A DNA stretch of 64,000 bases, taken from contig NZ_CP114036.1 in the NCBI RefSeq assembly GCF_026898115.1, positions 7,000,001 to 7,064,000 on the forward strand, read 5' to 3'. The first letter of the stretch is position 1. The number at the start of each line of letters is the position of its first letter. The position numbers and the translations under genes are program-made. Under the pieces are notes generated by a model. It made no database searches. It was not told the origin of the DNA and was given only the letters and a program-made list of their open reading frames with translations. Origin of the DNA: Streptomyces sp. S465. Lineage in GTDB: Bacteria > Actinomycetota > Actinomycetes > Streptomycetales > Streptomycetaceae. This document shows positions 26,950 to 37,019 of this stretch, one piece after another.

Positions 26950-27317
26950 TCAGCGGCCGTCGTCGCGCACCACGACCACCGGACACCCGGCCTGCTGGAC
27001 GCGACGTCGGCTGCGGTGCCGTGGCGGGCCTCGGTACGTAGATCCACTGGTGGCGGCTCTCCCACGGTTTCCGCCACCCCCACGACCTGGACGAGAGCGG
27101 CTGTGCGCCCGTGCCTTCACCGCTGCCTCGTCGCTGCTCGACGGGGGCAACCAGCCGAGCGCGCCGTGGACTGGGGAACAGTCCAGGCGGTCGGCGCCTC
27201 CACCGTGCCGCCGGTGAGTCCGGCCTCACGTACGGCCCGGCGCAGCGCTTGTTTCGACGAGTCCGATCCGTCCACTCCGACCACGACGCGTTCGGTGTTC
27301 TGCTTCCAGTCAGCCAC
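26950..27317 (-). pseudogene. Truncated universal stress protein pseudogene
   Basis: Starts as a normal Usp (MADWKQNTERVVVGVDGSD... QALRRAVREAGLTGGTVEA; only about 45 residues), then shifts frame near 27150-27180 into PPSSSDEAAVKARAH. It loses most of the middle and ends with the Usp C-terminal strand AGCPVVVVRDDGR and a stop at 26950. The ATP-binding GxxGxxxxGS signature is gone. The remains are clearly Usp-derived and non-functional. It lies upstream of the dehydratase gene on the same strand, so it may once have headed that operon. Confidence 0.78.
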
Positions 27318-27592
27318 GGATCCTCCTCGGTTCGCCAGTGGCGGGCGACTGACTCGGCCGGCCGAGTACGGGTGTCAGCATCAGCTTCGGTCAAAGGGGC
27401 CGGACGCGCAGTTCGGGAGGCGCGGACGGACCGGAAGCCGCCACGGCCTCCTCCGAGGCCGCGGCAGGTCGGGCAGGTCAGCTCCTCGGCCGGCCTGAAG
27501 TCCCAGAAAGGTCCCAGAGACACCAACAAGTACCCTCCGGCCTGGCATGTGCGCAGACCAGAGGGGGTTTGCCGCTCTCTCCGCCAGAGCTG
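27318..27592. other. Spacer between Usp relic and murA fusion, with a DosR-like motif
   Basis: No gene is seen here. On the minus strand 27491-27504 reads GGGACTTCAGGCCG, and GGGACC precedes it at 27510-27515. This is loosely like the GGGACTTTCGGCCC boxes of DosR/DevR-type regulators that drive stress-protein genes. It sits about 175 bp before the broken Usp start. Confidence 0.3.
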
Positions 27593-29122
27593 TCAAATGT
27601 CCCGGAACGTCTCGATCTGGGCGCCGATCGAGTTCAGCCGCTCCGCCAGGTCCTCGTAACCACGGTTGATGACGTACACGTTGCGCAGCACCGAGGTGCC
27701 CGGGGCCGCCATCATCGCGAGCAGGACGACCACCGCGGGGCGCAGGGCGGGCGGGCACATCATCTCGGCGGAGCGCCAGCGGGTCGGGCCCTCGACCAGG
27801 ACACGGTGCGGGTCGAGGAGTTTGACGTGGGCGCCGAGCCGGTTGAGCTCGGTGAGGTAGATCGCGCGGTTGTCGTAGACCCAGTCGTGGATCAGCGTCG
27901 AGCCCTGGGCGACGGCGGCGATGGCCGCGAAGAAGGGCACGTTGTCGATGTTGACGCCGGGGAACGGCATCGGGTGGATCTTGTCGATGGGGGCCTGGAG
28001 CTTGGACGGCCGCACGGTCAGATCGACCAGCCGGGTGCGGCCGTTGTCCGCCGCGTACTCCCGGCCGCGCTCGTGGTCCAGTCCCATCTCCTCCAGGACG
28101 GCCAGCTCGATCTCCAGGAACTCCACCGGCACCCGGCGGATCGTCAGCTCCGATTCGGTGATGACGGCGGCGGCCAGCAGGCTCATCGCCTCGACCGGGT
28201 CCTCGGAGGGCGAGTAGTCGACGTCGCGGTCGATGTGGGCGACGCCGTGGACGGTGAGCGTCGTGGTGCCCACGCCCTCGACCTTGACGCCCAACTCCTC
28301 CAGGAAGAAGCAGAGATCCTGGACCATGTAGTTGGAGGAGGCGTTGCGGATCACCGTGACCCCGTCGTGCCGGGCGGCCGCCAGCAGCGCGTTCTCGGTG
28401 ACGGTGTCGCCCCGTTCGGTCAGCACGATGGCGCGGGTGGGGGAGACCGAGCGGTCGACGCGGGAGTGGTACATCCCGTCGGTGGCGGTCACTTCGAGGC
28501 CGAAGTGGCGCAGCGCGGTCATATGCGGCTGCACGGTGCGGGTGCCCAGGTCGCAACCGCCCGCGTAGGGAATCCGGAAGCGGTCCATCCGGTGCAGCAG
28601 CGGACCGAGGAACATGATGACGCTGCGCGTCCGGCGCGCGGCCTCGGTGTCCATGGCGTCGAGGTCCAGCTCGGCGGGCGGCACGATCTCCAGATCGGCG
28701 CCGTCGTTGATCCAGCGGGTGCGGACGCCGATGCTGCCCAGCACCTCGAGGATGCGGTAGACCTCCTCGATCCTGGCGACCCTCCGCAGCGTGGTGCGGC
28801 CCGCGTTGAGAAGCGTGGCGCACAGCAGCGCCACGCACGCGTTCTTGCTCGTCTTGACGTCGATGGCACCCGACAGACGGCGGCCGCCGACCACCCGAAG
28901 GTGCATGGGGCCCGCGTAGCCGAGGGAGACGATCTCGCTGTCCAGGGCCTCGCCGATCCTGGCGATCATCTCAAGGCTGATGTTCTGGTTGCCCCGCTCA
29001 ATGCGGTTGACCGCGCTCTGGCTTGTGCCGAGAGCCTCCGCGAGCTGGGACTGGGTCCAGCCCCGGTGCTGTCGGGCGTCACGGATGAGCTTGCCGATAC
29101 GTGAGAGGTAGTCGTCAGTCAT
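27593..29122 (-). CDS. murA: XRE-HTH/MurA fusion (UDP-GlcNAc enolpyruvyltransferase)
   Basis: 509 aa. Residues about 8-65 are a Cro/C1-type helix-turn-helix (WTQSQLAEALGTSQSAVNRIERG). The remainder, from MHLRVVGGRRLSGAI on, is a MurA-fold enolpyruvyltransferase with the PEP-adduct cysteine in AGGCDLGTRT and the substrate segment TSKNACVALL. Ordinary MurA (about 420 aa) has no HTH. The enzyme would transfer enolpyruvate to UDP-GlcNAc, the first step of peptidoglycan synthesis; whether this version is active or mainly regulatory is unknown. A dyad 13 bp before the start suggests self-regulation. From memory this matches the S. coelicolor locus just before aconitase. Confidence 0.88.
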   Translation of the reverse strand: MTDDYLSRIGKLIRDARQHRGWTQSQLAEALGTSQSAVNRIERGNQNISLEMIARIGEALDSEIVSLGYAGPMHLRVVGGRRLSGAIDVKTSKNACVALLCATLLNAGRTTLRRVARIEEVYRILEVLGSIGVRTRWINDGADLEIVPPAELDLDAMDTEAARRTRSVIMFLGPLLHRMDRFRIPYAGGCDLGTRTVQPHMTALRHFGLEVTATDGMYHSRVDRSVSPTRAIVLTERGDTVTENALLAAARHDGVTVIRNASSNYMVQDLCFFLEELGVKVEGVGTTTLTVHGVAHIDRDVDYSPSEDPVEAMSLLAAAVITESELTIRRVPVEFLEIELAVLEEMGLDHERGREYAADNGRTRLVDLTVRPSKLQAPIDKIHPMPFPGVNIDNVPFFAAIAAVAQGSTLIHDWVYDNRAIYLTELNRLGAHVKLLDPHRVLVEGPTRWRSAEMMCPPALRPAVVVLLAMMAAPGTSVLRNVYVINRGYEDLAERLNSIGAQIETFRDI

Positions 29123-29134
29123 ACAGAAGAGGCT

Positions 29135-29150
29135 ATCTCAGATATGAGAT
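29135..29150. promoter_or_regulatory. Putative autoregulatory operator of the HTH-MurA fusion
   Basis: ATCTCA (29135-29140) and TGAGAT (29145-29150) form a perfect dyad around GATA, 13 bp upstream of the murA-fusion start in the leader or core promoter. Its place fits repression by the protein's own XRE domain; binding is inferred. Confidence 0.55.
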
Positions 29151-29200
29151 GCGCATGCGACCGGGGAGGCGGAAGGGGTGACGGCCGTTCGGTCGGGGCA

Positions 29201-29223
29201 TTGTTCTACTAGTATGCGAACAA
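29201..29223. promoter_or_regulatory. Dyad in the promoter of the DUF1648-GntR operon
   Basis: TTGTTC (29201-29206) and GAACAA (29218-29223) are inverted repeats flanking the palindrome TACTAGTA. The site ends 25 bp before the operon start and could be the operator for the GntR protein encoded second in the operon. Confidence 0.45.
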
Positions 29224-29247
29224 GTTAAATGAACCGAGGAGGCCGAT

Positions 29248-30216
29248 GTGAGTCCTGTCCGGCGGCGCGCACTCGTCCTGCTCCTGCCCTCCGTGCTGGC
29301 CTGGGCCGTGGTCCTGGCGGTCTTCGCCGGGCTGCGGGACCGGCTGCCCGACCCGCTCGCGACGCATTTCGGCACCGGCGGGGAGGCCGACGGATTCACC
29401 GGTCCGGGTGCGTTCCTTACGGTGGCGACCGCCGTGCTGCTCGGCTCCGGCCTCCTCATCGCGATGGGCGCCCTGCGCGCGGGCAGGACACTCCGCGCCC
29501 AGCGGCCCATGGTCGCCATCGGCTACGGCACCTCCGGGCTGCTGGGCTACTGCTTCGCGGCCGTGCTCTTCGCCAACGCCGACGCCGTCCGCGCCTCCCG
29601 GGTGTCCCAGCCGCTGTGGCAACTGGGCGTCGCCCTCGCCGTGGCGGGCGCCATGGGCGCCCTGGGATGGCTGCTCGCGGGCCCGGACACGGCACCCGGG
29701 GCCGGGCCCGGGACACCGGCCGCCGCGCCCCGCCTCCCGCTGGCCGACGGCGAGGTCGCCAGCTGGACGCGCACCGTCGGCTCGCCCGTGCTGCTCGCCG
29801 TGGGCGTGGGGACCACGCTGCTGGGCGCGGTGCTGGCCGCCGGGGGTTCAGGGGCGGAGGTGTGGCTGATCGTCATCGGGCTGATCTCCACCGCGCTGGC
29901 CCGCTGCCGGGTGACGGTCGACCGCCGCGGCCTCACCGTCGCCCCGTGGTGCGCCCCGCAGCCCAGGATGCGGATACCGCTGGCCCGCATCGAGCGGGCC
30001 ACCAGCGGCGAGGCCGACGCGCTGAGCCTCGGCGGATGGGGCTACCGGATCCGCGGCGGGGGCAGCGCGCTGGTGTTCCGCTCGGGCGACGCGCTGTTCC
30101 TGCGGCTGGCCACGGGCCGGGAGTTCGCGGTCACGGTGGACGACGCCGGCACCGCCGCCGCCCTGCTCAACACGCTGATCGAGCGCGACCGCCGCGGACC
30201 GGGAGAGCGCGGCTGA
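29248..30216 (+). CDS. DUF1648-domain integral membrane protein
   Basis: 322 aa. The N-terminal DUF1648 signature LPDPLATHFGTGGEADGF lies just after the first helix. About six hydrophobic segments follow (e.g. LTVATAVLLGSGLLI, LLGYCFAAVLF, LALAVAGAMGAL-like, LIVIGLISTAL), and then a C-terminal soluble beta-rich part (about 225-320). GAGGAGG 5 bp upstream selects GTG 29248. The GntR gene starts one base after its stop. DUF1648 proteins are often paired with YtrA-type GntR repressors and linked to envelope stress. No substrate can be named. Confidence 0.8.
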   Translation: MSPVRRRALVLLLPSVLAWAVVLAVFAGLRDRLPDPLATHFGTGGEADGFTGPGAFLTVATAVLLGSGLLIAMGALRAGRTLRAQRPMVAIGYGTSGLLGYCFAAVLFANADAVRASRVSQPLWQLGVALAVAGAMGALGWLLAGPDTAPGAGPGTPAAAPRLPLADGEVASWTRTVGSPVLLAVGVGTTLLGAVLAAGGSGAEVWLIVIGLISTALARCRVTVDRRGLTVAPWCAPQPRMRIPLARIERATSGEADALSLGGWGYRIRGGGSALVFRSGDALFLRLATGREFAVTVDDAGTAAALLNTLIERDRRGPGERG

Positions 30217-30217
30217 G

Positions 30218-30577
30218 ATGCTCTTCCGAGTCGACCCCCGTTCCGCGGCGCCGCTGGCCGACCAGATCGCCGCCTCCGTGCGTGGCGCGATCGCCGACGG
30301 CACCGTACGCCCCGGCGAACGCCTCCCCGCCGCCCGCGCGCTCGCCGCATCGCTCGGCGTCAACGTCCACACCGTCCTGCGCGGCTACCAGCGGCTCCGC
30401 GAGGAGGGCCTGATCGAACTGCGCCGCGGCCGCGGCGCGGTCGTCACCGGCGACCAGCCCACCGCCCGCGCCCGGCTCCTGGAGGGCGTCCAGGGCCTGG
30501 TGGAGGAGGCCCGCGCCCTCGGCCTGACGGACGAGGAGGTCCTGACCCTGGTCAGAACCCGCCTCGCGGGCGGCTGA
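30218..30577 (+). CDS. GntR-family regulator, YtrA subfamily
   Basis: A 119-aa minimal GntR protein: a winged-helix domain (about 10-80, ADQIAASVRGAIADGTVRPG, LAASLGVNVHTVLRGYQ) and a short helical dimerisation tail instead of a ligand domain, the YtrA layout. ATG 30218 follows the DUF1648 stop by one base, so it is translationally coupled to the membrane protein. It probably represses this operon through the dyad upstream of 29248. The Uma2 gene converges 6 bp downstream. Confidence 0.87.
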   Translation: MLFRVDPRSAAPLADQIAASVRGAIADGTVRPGERLPAARALAASLGVNVHTVLRGYQRLREEGLIELRRGRGAVVTGDQPTARARLLEGVQGLVEEARALGLTDEEVLTLVRTRLAGG

Positions 30578-30583
30578 CGCCCA

Positions 30584-31141
30584 TCAGAAGTCGGAGGTGT
30601 CCAGCTCCAGGCCGAACGGCTCAGGGAGCGGGAGGGGGGTGCCGAAGGGGTGGGGGCCGTCCACCTTGGTGTAGCCGAAGTCTCCGGGGGCGGAGAAGAG
30701 GGTGCAGGTCCGTTGCTGCCGGTCGACCAGCAGGAACAGCGGGGCTCCGTACTCGGCGTAGCGGCGCCGCTTGACGATCCGGTCGGTGTCCCCGTTCGAG
30801 TCGGAGGTGACCTCGACGATCAGGAGGGTCTGGCCGGGGACCAGGGCTCCTCCGCCCTTGGCGAGTTCGCGCGGCACGACGGCAAGATCCGGTACGAACC
30901 AATTCGGGCTGCCGGTCAGATCGAGGTCTCCCGACCCCGCCATGCACCCCAGTGCGGGCAGCACGGGGGTGAGCTGCTGCCGGAGCTTGGCGGCGGTGCG
31001 CTCATGATCCCAACTCGGTGACAGTGGTTCGATCAGCCCTTCGATGACCTGCACTCGGTCGAAGCCCCGGATGCGCTGGACGGCGTACTTGAGGGCCGTC
31101 TCCGGGTCGTCGGGGGCGTAGACGTGTGCTGGTGCGTTCAT
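30584..31141 (-). CDS. Uma2-family endonuclease-like protein
   Basis: 185 aa, PD-(D/E)XK fold of the Uma2 family that is multiplied in Streptomyces. The acidic residues appear in VPDLAVVPREL and LIVEVTS, with a Lys/Arg-rich helix RIVKRRRYAEYG and the LFLLVDRQ strand after it. ATG 31141 has GGGAGG 5 bp upstream; an ATG at 31153 is in frame but less well placed. It is a single gene with no partner methylase or transposase. Biological role unknown in spite of the nuclease fold. Confidence 0.85.
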   Translation of the reverse strand: MNAPAHVYAPDDPETALKYAVQRIRGFDRVQVIEGLIEPLSPSWDHERTAAKLRQQLTPVLPALGCMAGSGDLDLTGSPNWFVPDLAVVPRELAKGGGALVPGQTLLIVEVTSDSNGDTDRIVKRRRYAEYGAPLFLLVDRQQRTCTLFSAPGDFGYTKVDGPHPFGTPLPLPEPFGLELDTSDF

Positions 31142-31213
31142 CGGTCCTCCCATCGGTAGCGGATGGCAAGGATCGTGGCTGCCGCTTCACGGGGGTTGCG
31201 TCCGGTTGCTCTC

Positions 31214-32113
31214 TCACCCGTACCGGTGACGATCCCCCGTCACCAGCGCCGCCAGCGTCCGGGCCGGGCCGTCGACGGCGGGGCCGTGGAGGAGTTCGGT
31301 GCGGTGGACCAGGCGGGGGGTGATCAGGGGGACGGTGACGATGCCGGGGGCGCCCTTGGTGGCCGGGTGGGGGAGCAGGGCGAGGCCGTGTCCGGCGGCG
31401 GTCAGGGCGATCAGCCCGCGTACGTCGGTGCCCTCGTACGTCAGGGTGGCGCGGAAGCCGCCGGTGTGGGTCAGCGCGCGCAGCCGGCCGAGCGGCATGG
31501 CGGCGTCCGGGGCGTCCAGCCAGTGGGCGTCGGCGAGGTCGGCCAGCCGCAGCCCGAGCCGGCGGGTCAGCGGGTGGCCGGTGGGCAGGGCCACCACCAG
31601 CGGGGCCTCCGCGACCGGGACCGTGGTGAGCGGACCCAGCTCGGGCAGCGGAAGGGCGTCGGCGGGGGTGGCCGGGCCGTCGATCAGCCCCAGGTCCAGC
31701 GCCCCGGACGCGACCGCCGCCGGGATCTCCCGGCGGCCGAGGATCCGCAGCGAGGTCCGGATGGCCGGGTGGGCCCGGCGCGCCCGGTCCAGGGCCGTGG
31801 CGATCCTCGGGGTCATCGCCAGCGGTGAGGCCCCCACCGCCAGCCGGGCGGTGCCCGACGCCGACAGCCGTTCGACGTCGGCCCGCGCCGCGTCCAGCCG
31901 GAGCAGCAGCGGTCCGGCGTGTTCCAGCAGCCGTGCGCCCGCGCTGGTGAGCATGACGGGCCGCCGGGTCAGCAGCGCCGTGCGCAGATCCGCTTCGAGG
32001 GAGGCGATGTGCTCGCGGACCGCCGCCGGGGTGAAACCCAGCTGATGCGCGGCGTCGGAGAAGGATCCGCAGCGGGCCACGGAGACGAACGTACGGAGCA
32101 GATGCGGGTCCAT
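31214..32113 (-). CDS. LysR-family transcriptional regulator
   Basis: 299 aa. The N-terminal winged helix-turn-helix (MDPHLLRTFVSVARCGS, FSDAAHQLGFTPAAVREHI) is followed from about residue 90 by a type 2 periplasmic-binding-like effector domain (RLAVGASPLAMTPRIA). LysR regulators often sit divergent from a target; here the divergent neighbour 405 bp away is aconitase, but a functional link is not shown. The effector is unknown. Confidence 0.88.
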   Translation of the reverse strand: MDPHLLRTFVSVARCGSFSDAAHQLGFTPAAVREHIASLEADLRTALLTRRPVMLTSAGARLLEHAGPLLLRLDAARADVERLSASGTARLAVGASPLAMTPRIATALDRARRAHPAIRTSLRILGRREIPAAVASGALDLGLIDGPATPADALPLPELGPLTTVPVAEAPLVVALPTGHPLTRRLGLRLADLADAHWLDAPDAAMPLGRLRALTHTGGFRATLTYEGTDVRGLIALTAAGHGLALLPHPATKGAPGIVTVPLITPRLVHRTELLHGPAVDGPARTLAALVTGDRHRYG

Positions 32114-32364
32114 GGCAGCAGTATCGCGGTGGCGGGGGGTGGCTCAGTTCGCAACTGGGGGGTGGCCGGGGCCGGTTCGGGCCCGGTCGTCGTCCGTTCC
32201 GGGGCCGGCGGTCGCGTCCGCGTGCGTGCTCATGGCCCCAGGTCTAACGCGGGACGCCGGTACCGGGGAACCTTCCGGCACGCGATCACCCTTACCGGTG
32301 AACCGACCCGGAACGCGCCCACCGCCGGGCAGGGCATGACCGCGCGGGGTCGATGTACTAGAGT

Positions 32365-32382
32365 TATCTCGACATCGAGATA
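32365..32382. promoter_or_regulatory. 18-bp palindrome in the aconitase promoter
   Basis: TATCTCGACATCGAGATA is a dyad with 8-bp perfect arms around CA, 137 bp before the acnA start. It lies in an AT-enriched stretch (TAGAGTTATCTC) that looks like the promoter. A dimeric repressor or activator is implied; its identity is not visible. Confidence 0.6.
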
Positions 32383-32428
32383 TCTGCTGGCAGGCGCGCA
32401 ATGCCGCCCCCGTGCCGGTAAGGCTTAC

Positions 32429-32447
32429 CTAACTTAGCCATACCTTA
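32429..32447. promoter_or_regulatory. Possible iron box (IdeR/DmdR type) upstream of acnA
   Basis: Read on the minus strand, these 19 bases match the actinobacterial iron-box consensus TTAGGTTAGGCTAACCTAA at 13 positions, the best part being GGCTAA. TTACCTAACTTAG nearby (32425-32437) adds half-sites. It would link this Fe-S enzyme to iron supply; not proven. Confidence 0.4.
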
Positions 32448-32518
32448 GCGGATCGGCGCGGGCATGTGACGGCAGCATTGCGGTGGTACGCGCGAAATCA
32501 TGCATGAAGGAGACTGTC

Positions 32519-35236
<2,718 letters not shown>

Positions 35237-35260
35237 GACGCGGCCGACGCACGCAGCGGC

Positions 35261-35295
35261 GACGGGCCGCACTCCTGAAGGGGGTGCGGCCCGTC
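35261..35295 (+). terminator. Terminator after acnA
   Basis: 12-bp perfect stem GACGGGCCGCAC / GTGCGGCCCGTC with an 11-nt loop, 24 nt after the aconitase stop. Confidence 0.85.
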
Positions 35296-35537
35296 CGCGT
35301 GCGCGGCGGGGAATCCGCGTGCGCGGCGGGGGGATCGCGTGTTGTGCCCGCGCCGCGCACGGCGCGGCCGTGCCGGCGGACCTGCCCGCCACGTCCTCGT
35401 CGCCGCCCGAGCGGCCCGCGGCCCGCCCGCCCACCCACCTCAGCACTCGGCGGCGGCCGCCCGCGGCGCGTCGTATGCGGCCCGGGGTCCGCGTGGGCGC
35501 GGCGGGGGTTCGCGTGGGTGGTCCGGGGTCCGCGTAG

Positions 35538-35889
35538 GCGGCCGGAGACTGTTGGCGTGGTCGGGGACGGCCGACGTGGTCCGGGACTGTTGGCGTGGTC
35601 CGGGACCGCTGGCGCGGCCTGGGACCGTTGGGCGTGGTCGGGGACGGCCGACGTGGTCCGGGACTGTTGGCGTGGTCGGGGAGCCGCTGGCGTGGTCCGG
35701 GATCAGCGTGGGCGGTCCGGGAGCCGCTGGGGTGGTCCGGGAGCCGCTGGGGTGGTCCGGGAGCCGTTGGCGCGGCTCGGGACCGCTGGTGCGGCCCAGG
35801 ACCGCTAGTGCGGCCCGAGACCGCTGGCGTGTTCCGGGACCGTTGGTGCGGCCCGGGACCGTTGGCGTGCCCCAGCACCGCCGGTGTGG
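35538..35889. repeat. 19-20-bp degenerate minisatellite, about 18 units
   Basis: Units like CGTGGTCCGGGACCGTTGG, with drift between copies, run from about 35538 up to the stop codon (35890-35892) of the convergent acetyltransferase gene. The rest of 35296-35537 is GC-rich with two GCGTGCGCGGCGGGG repeats. No gene is seen in the 650-bp spacer; the frames in it result from repetition. Confidence 0.85.
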
Positions 35890-36789
35890 TCAGAGAAACG
35901 TCCCCGAGGGGATGTACGGCGTCGGCGGTGGCATTCCGCGCAGGCACACATAGCCGCTTGTGGACAGCTCCAGCCCGGCCTCGAGGCCCACGTCCACCGC
36001 CCACTGCTGCTCGGCCGTCAGCCCCGGGACCCGGGCCTCCGCGCCCTCCGGCAGGCACAGCAGGGCCGCTGTCAGCAGCCGTTTGGCCAGCCGCCGCGAG
36101 GTCGCGGCCAGCAGCTCGATCTCGCCGTCGTCGCTCACGTAGCAGTAGCCGCTGCCCGCCAGGTCGTCCACGACCAGCAGCCGCCGCTGGGTGAGCAGCA
36201 GTTCGTGGTCGGCGCCGTGCGCGCCGCCCCGGGTGCGGCGGTCCACCGAGTCCAGCAGGTCGCGGTGGCGGGCCACCCCCTCGTGTACCGCGCCGTCGGG
36301 CGGGGACAGCCGCTCCTTGGTCTCCGGACCGACGGTGCCGCGCAGCCGCATCGCCGGATGCAGGGCGAATCCCGCCCGCCGGTAGACGCCCGCGGCGCGC
36401 GAGTCCTCCGAGCCGCGGATGATGCCGCGCAGACAGCCCCGTCCGTACAGCAGCGCCGCGGCCAGCAACTCCCGTCCCACGCCCTGCCGCTGGGCACGGG
36501 GCAGCACGGCGAGCAGCGAAAGCCCCCAGGTGCCCTCGCGCCGTGCGGACACCGCCACGCCGAGTGGCATGCCGGTCTCGTCCAAGGCGATCCAGCAGCC
36601 GCCCGGGTCGGTGCGGGCGAGGTGCCGGTGCCGGTCGTGGACCTCGGCGACGTACCCCGGCGGCCATCCGTCCTGGCCCGCGGCGGTGGCGGCGTCCGCG
36701 AGGGCGGCGGAGTCCCCGAAGGCGGCGGCCACCACCTCCCATGCGGCCTCGGCGTCCTCGTCGGTGTCACGTAGCTGGCGGAGGATCAT
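35890..36789 (-). CDS. GNAT-family N-acetyltransferase
   Basis: 299 aa. The N-terminal GNAT domain (about 1-145) shows the acetyl-CoA loop RAQRQGVGRELL after the LSLLAVLP strand, and a GVYRRAGFALHP C-terminal motif. The second half (about 160-299, LLVVDDLAGSGYCYVSDDGEIELLAATS) resembles a second, degenerate GNAT domain. Substrate unknown. ATG 36789 (MILRQLRD) is chosen since the family begins so; the ribosome site is weak. Tandem repeats begin exactly at its stop. Confidence 0.85.
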   Translation of the reverse strand: MILRQLRDTDEDAEAAWEVVAAAFGDSAALADAATAAGQDGWPPGYVAEVHDRHRHLARTDPGGCWIALDETGMPLGVAVSARREGTWGLSLLAVLPRAQRQGVGRELLAAALLYGRGCLRGIIRGSEDSRAAGVYRRAGFALHPAMRLRGTVGPETKERLSPPDGAVHEGVARHRDLLDSVDRRTRGGAHGADHELLLTQRRLLVVDDLAGSGYCYVSDDGEIELLAATSRRLAKRLLTAALLCLPEGAEARVPGLTAEQQWAVDVGLEAGLELSTSGYVCLRGMPPPTPYIPSGTFL

Positions 36790-36859
36790 GCGCCCATGAT
36801 GGCGCGTCGGGTGAGGGGTTGTCGGGTACGCGGAAGCGGCTTGCTCGACCGGCGAACGC

Positions 36860-36871
36860 GACAACGTTGTC
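36860..36871. promoter_or_regulatory. GACAACGTTGTC operator before the first GH92 gene
   Basis: A perfect 12-bp palindrome with central CG, the shape of LacI-family sites, 149 bp before the GH92 start. The identical 12-mer is found at 46300-46311 before the second GH92 gene. Confidence 0.65.
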
Positions 36872-37019
36872 AGTGTGGCTGTAATGATCAGTACGCCGCC
36901 AACCGGGTGCCTGTGTCAAGACCGTCCGGCACCCTTACGGCCGACGGCCCCCGTGCGGTACGGTCCCCACGGCTTGTTCGACCCGGTGATCGCGGCCCTT
37001 CCGACAAGGTAGGACCGCA

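Noticed and set aside
35284..35808. Gly/Arg/Trp-rich frame after aconitase
   Set aside because: Translation of degenerate minisatellite DNA; no start context and open in several frames at once.
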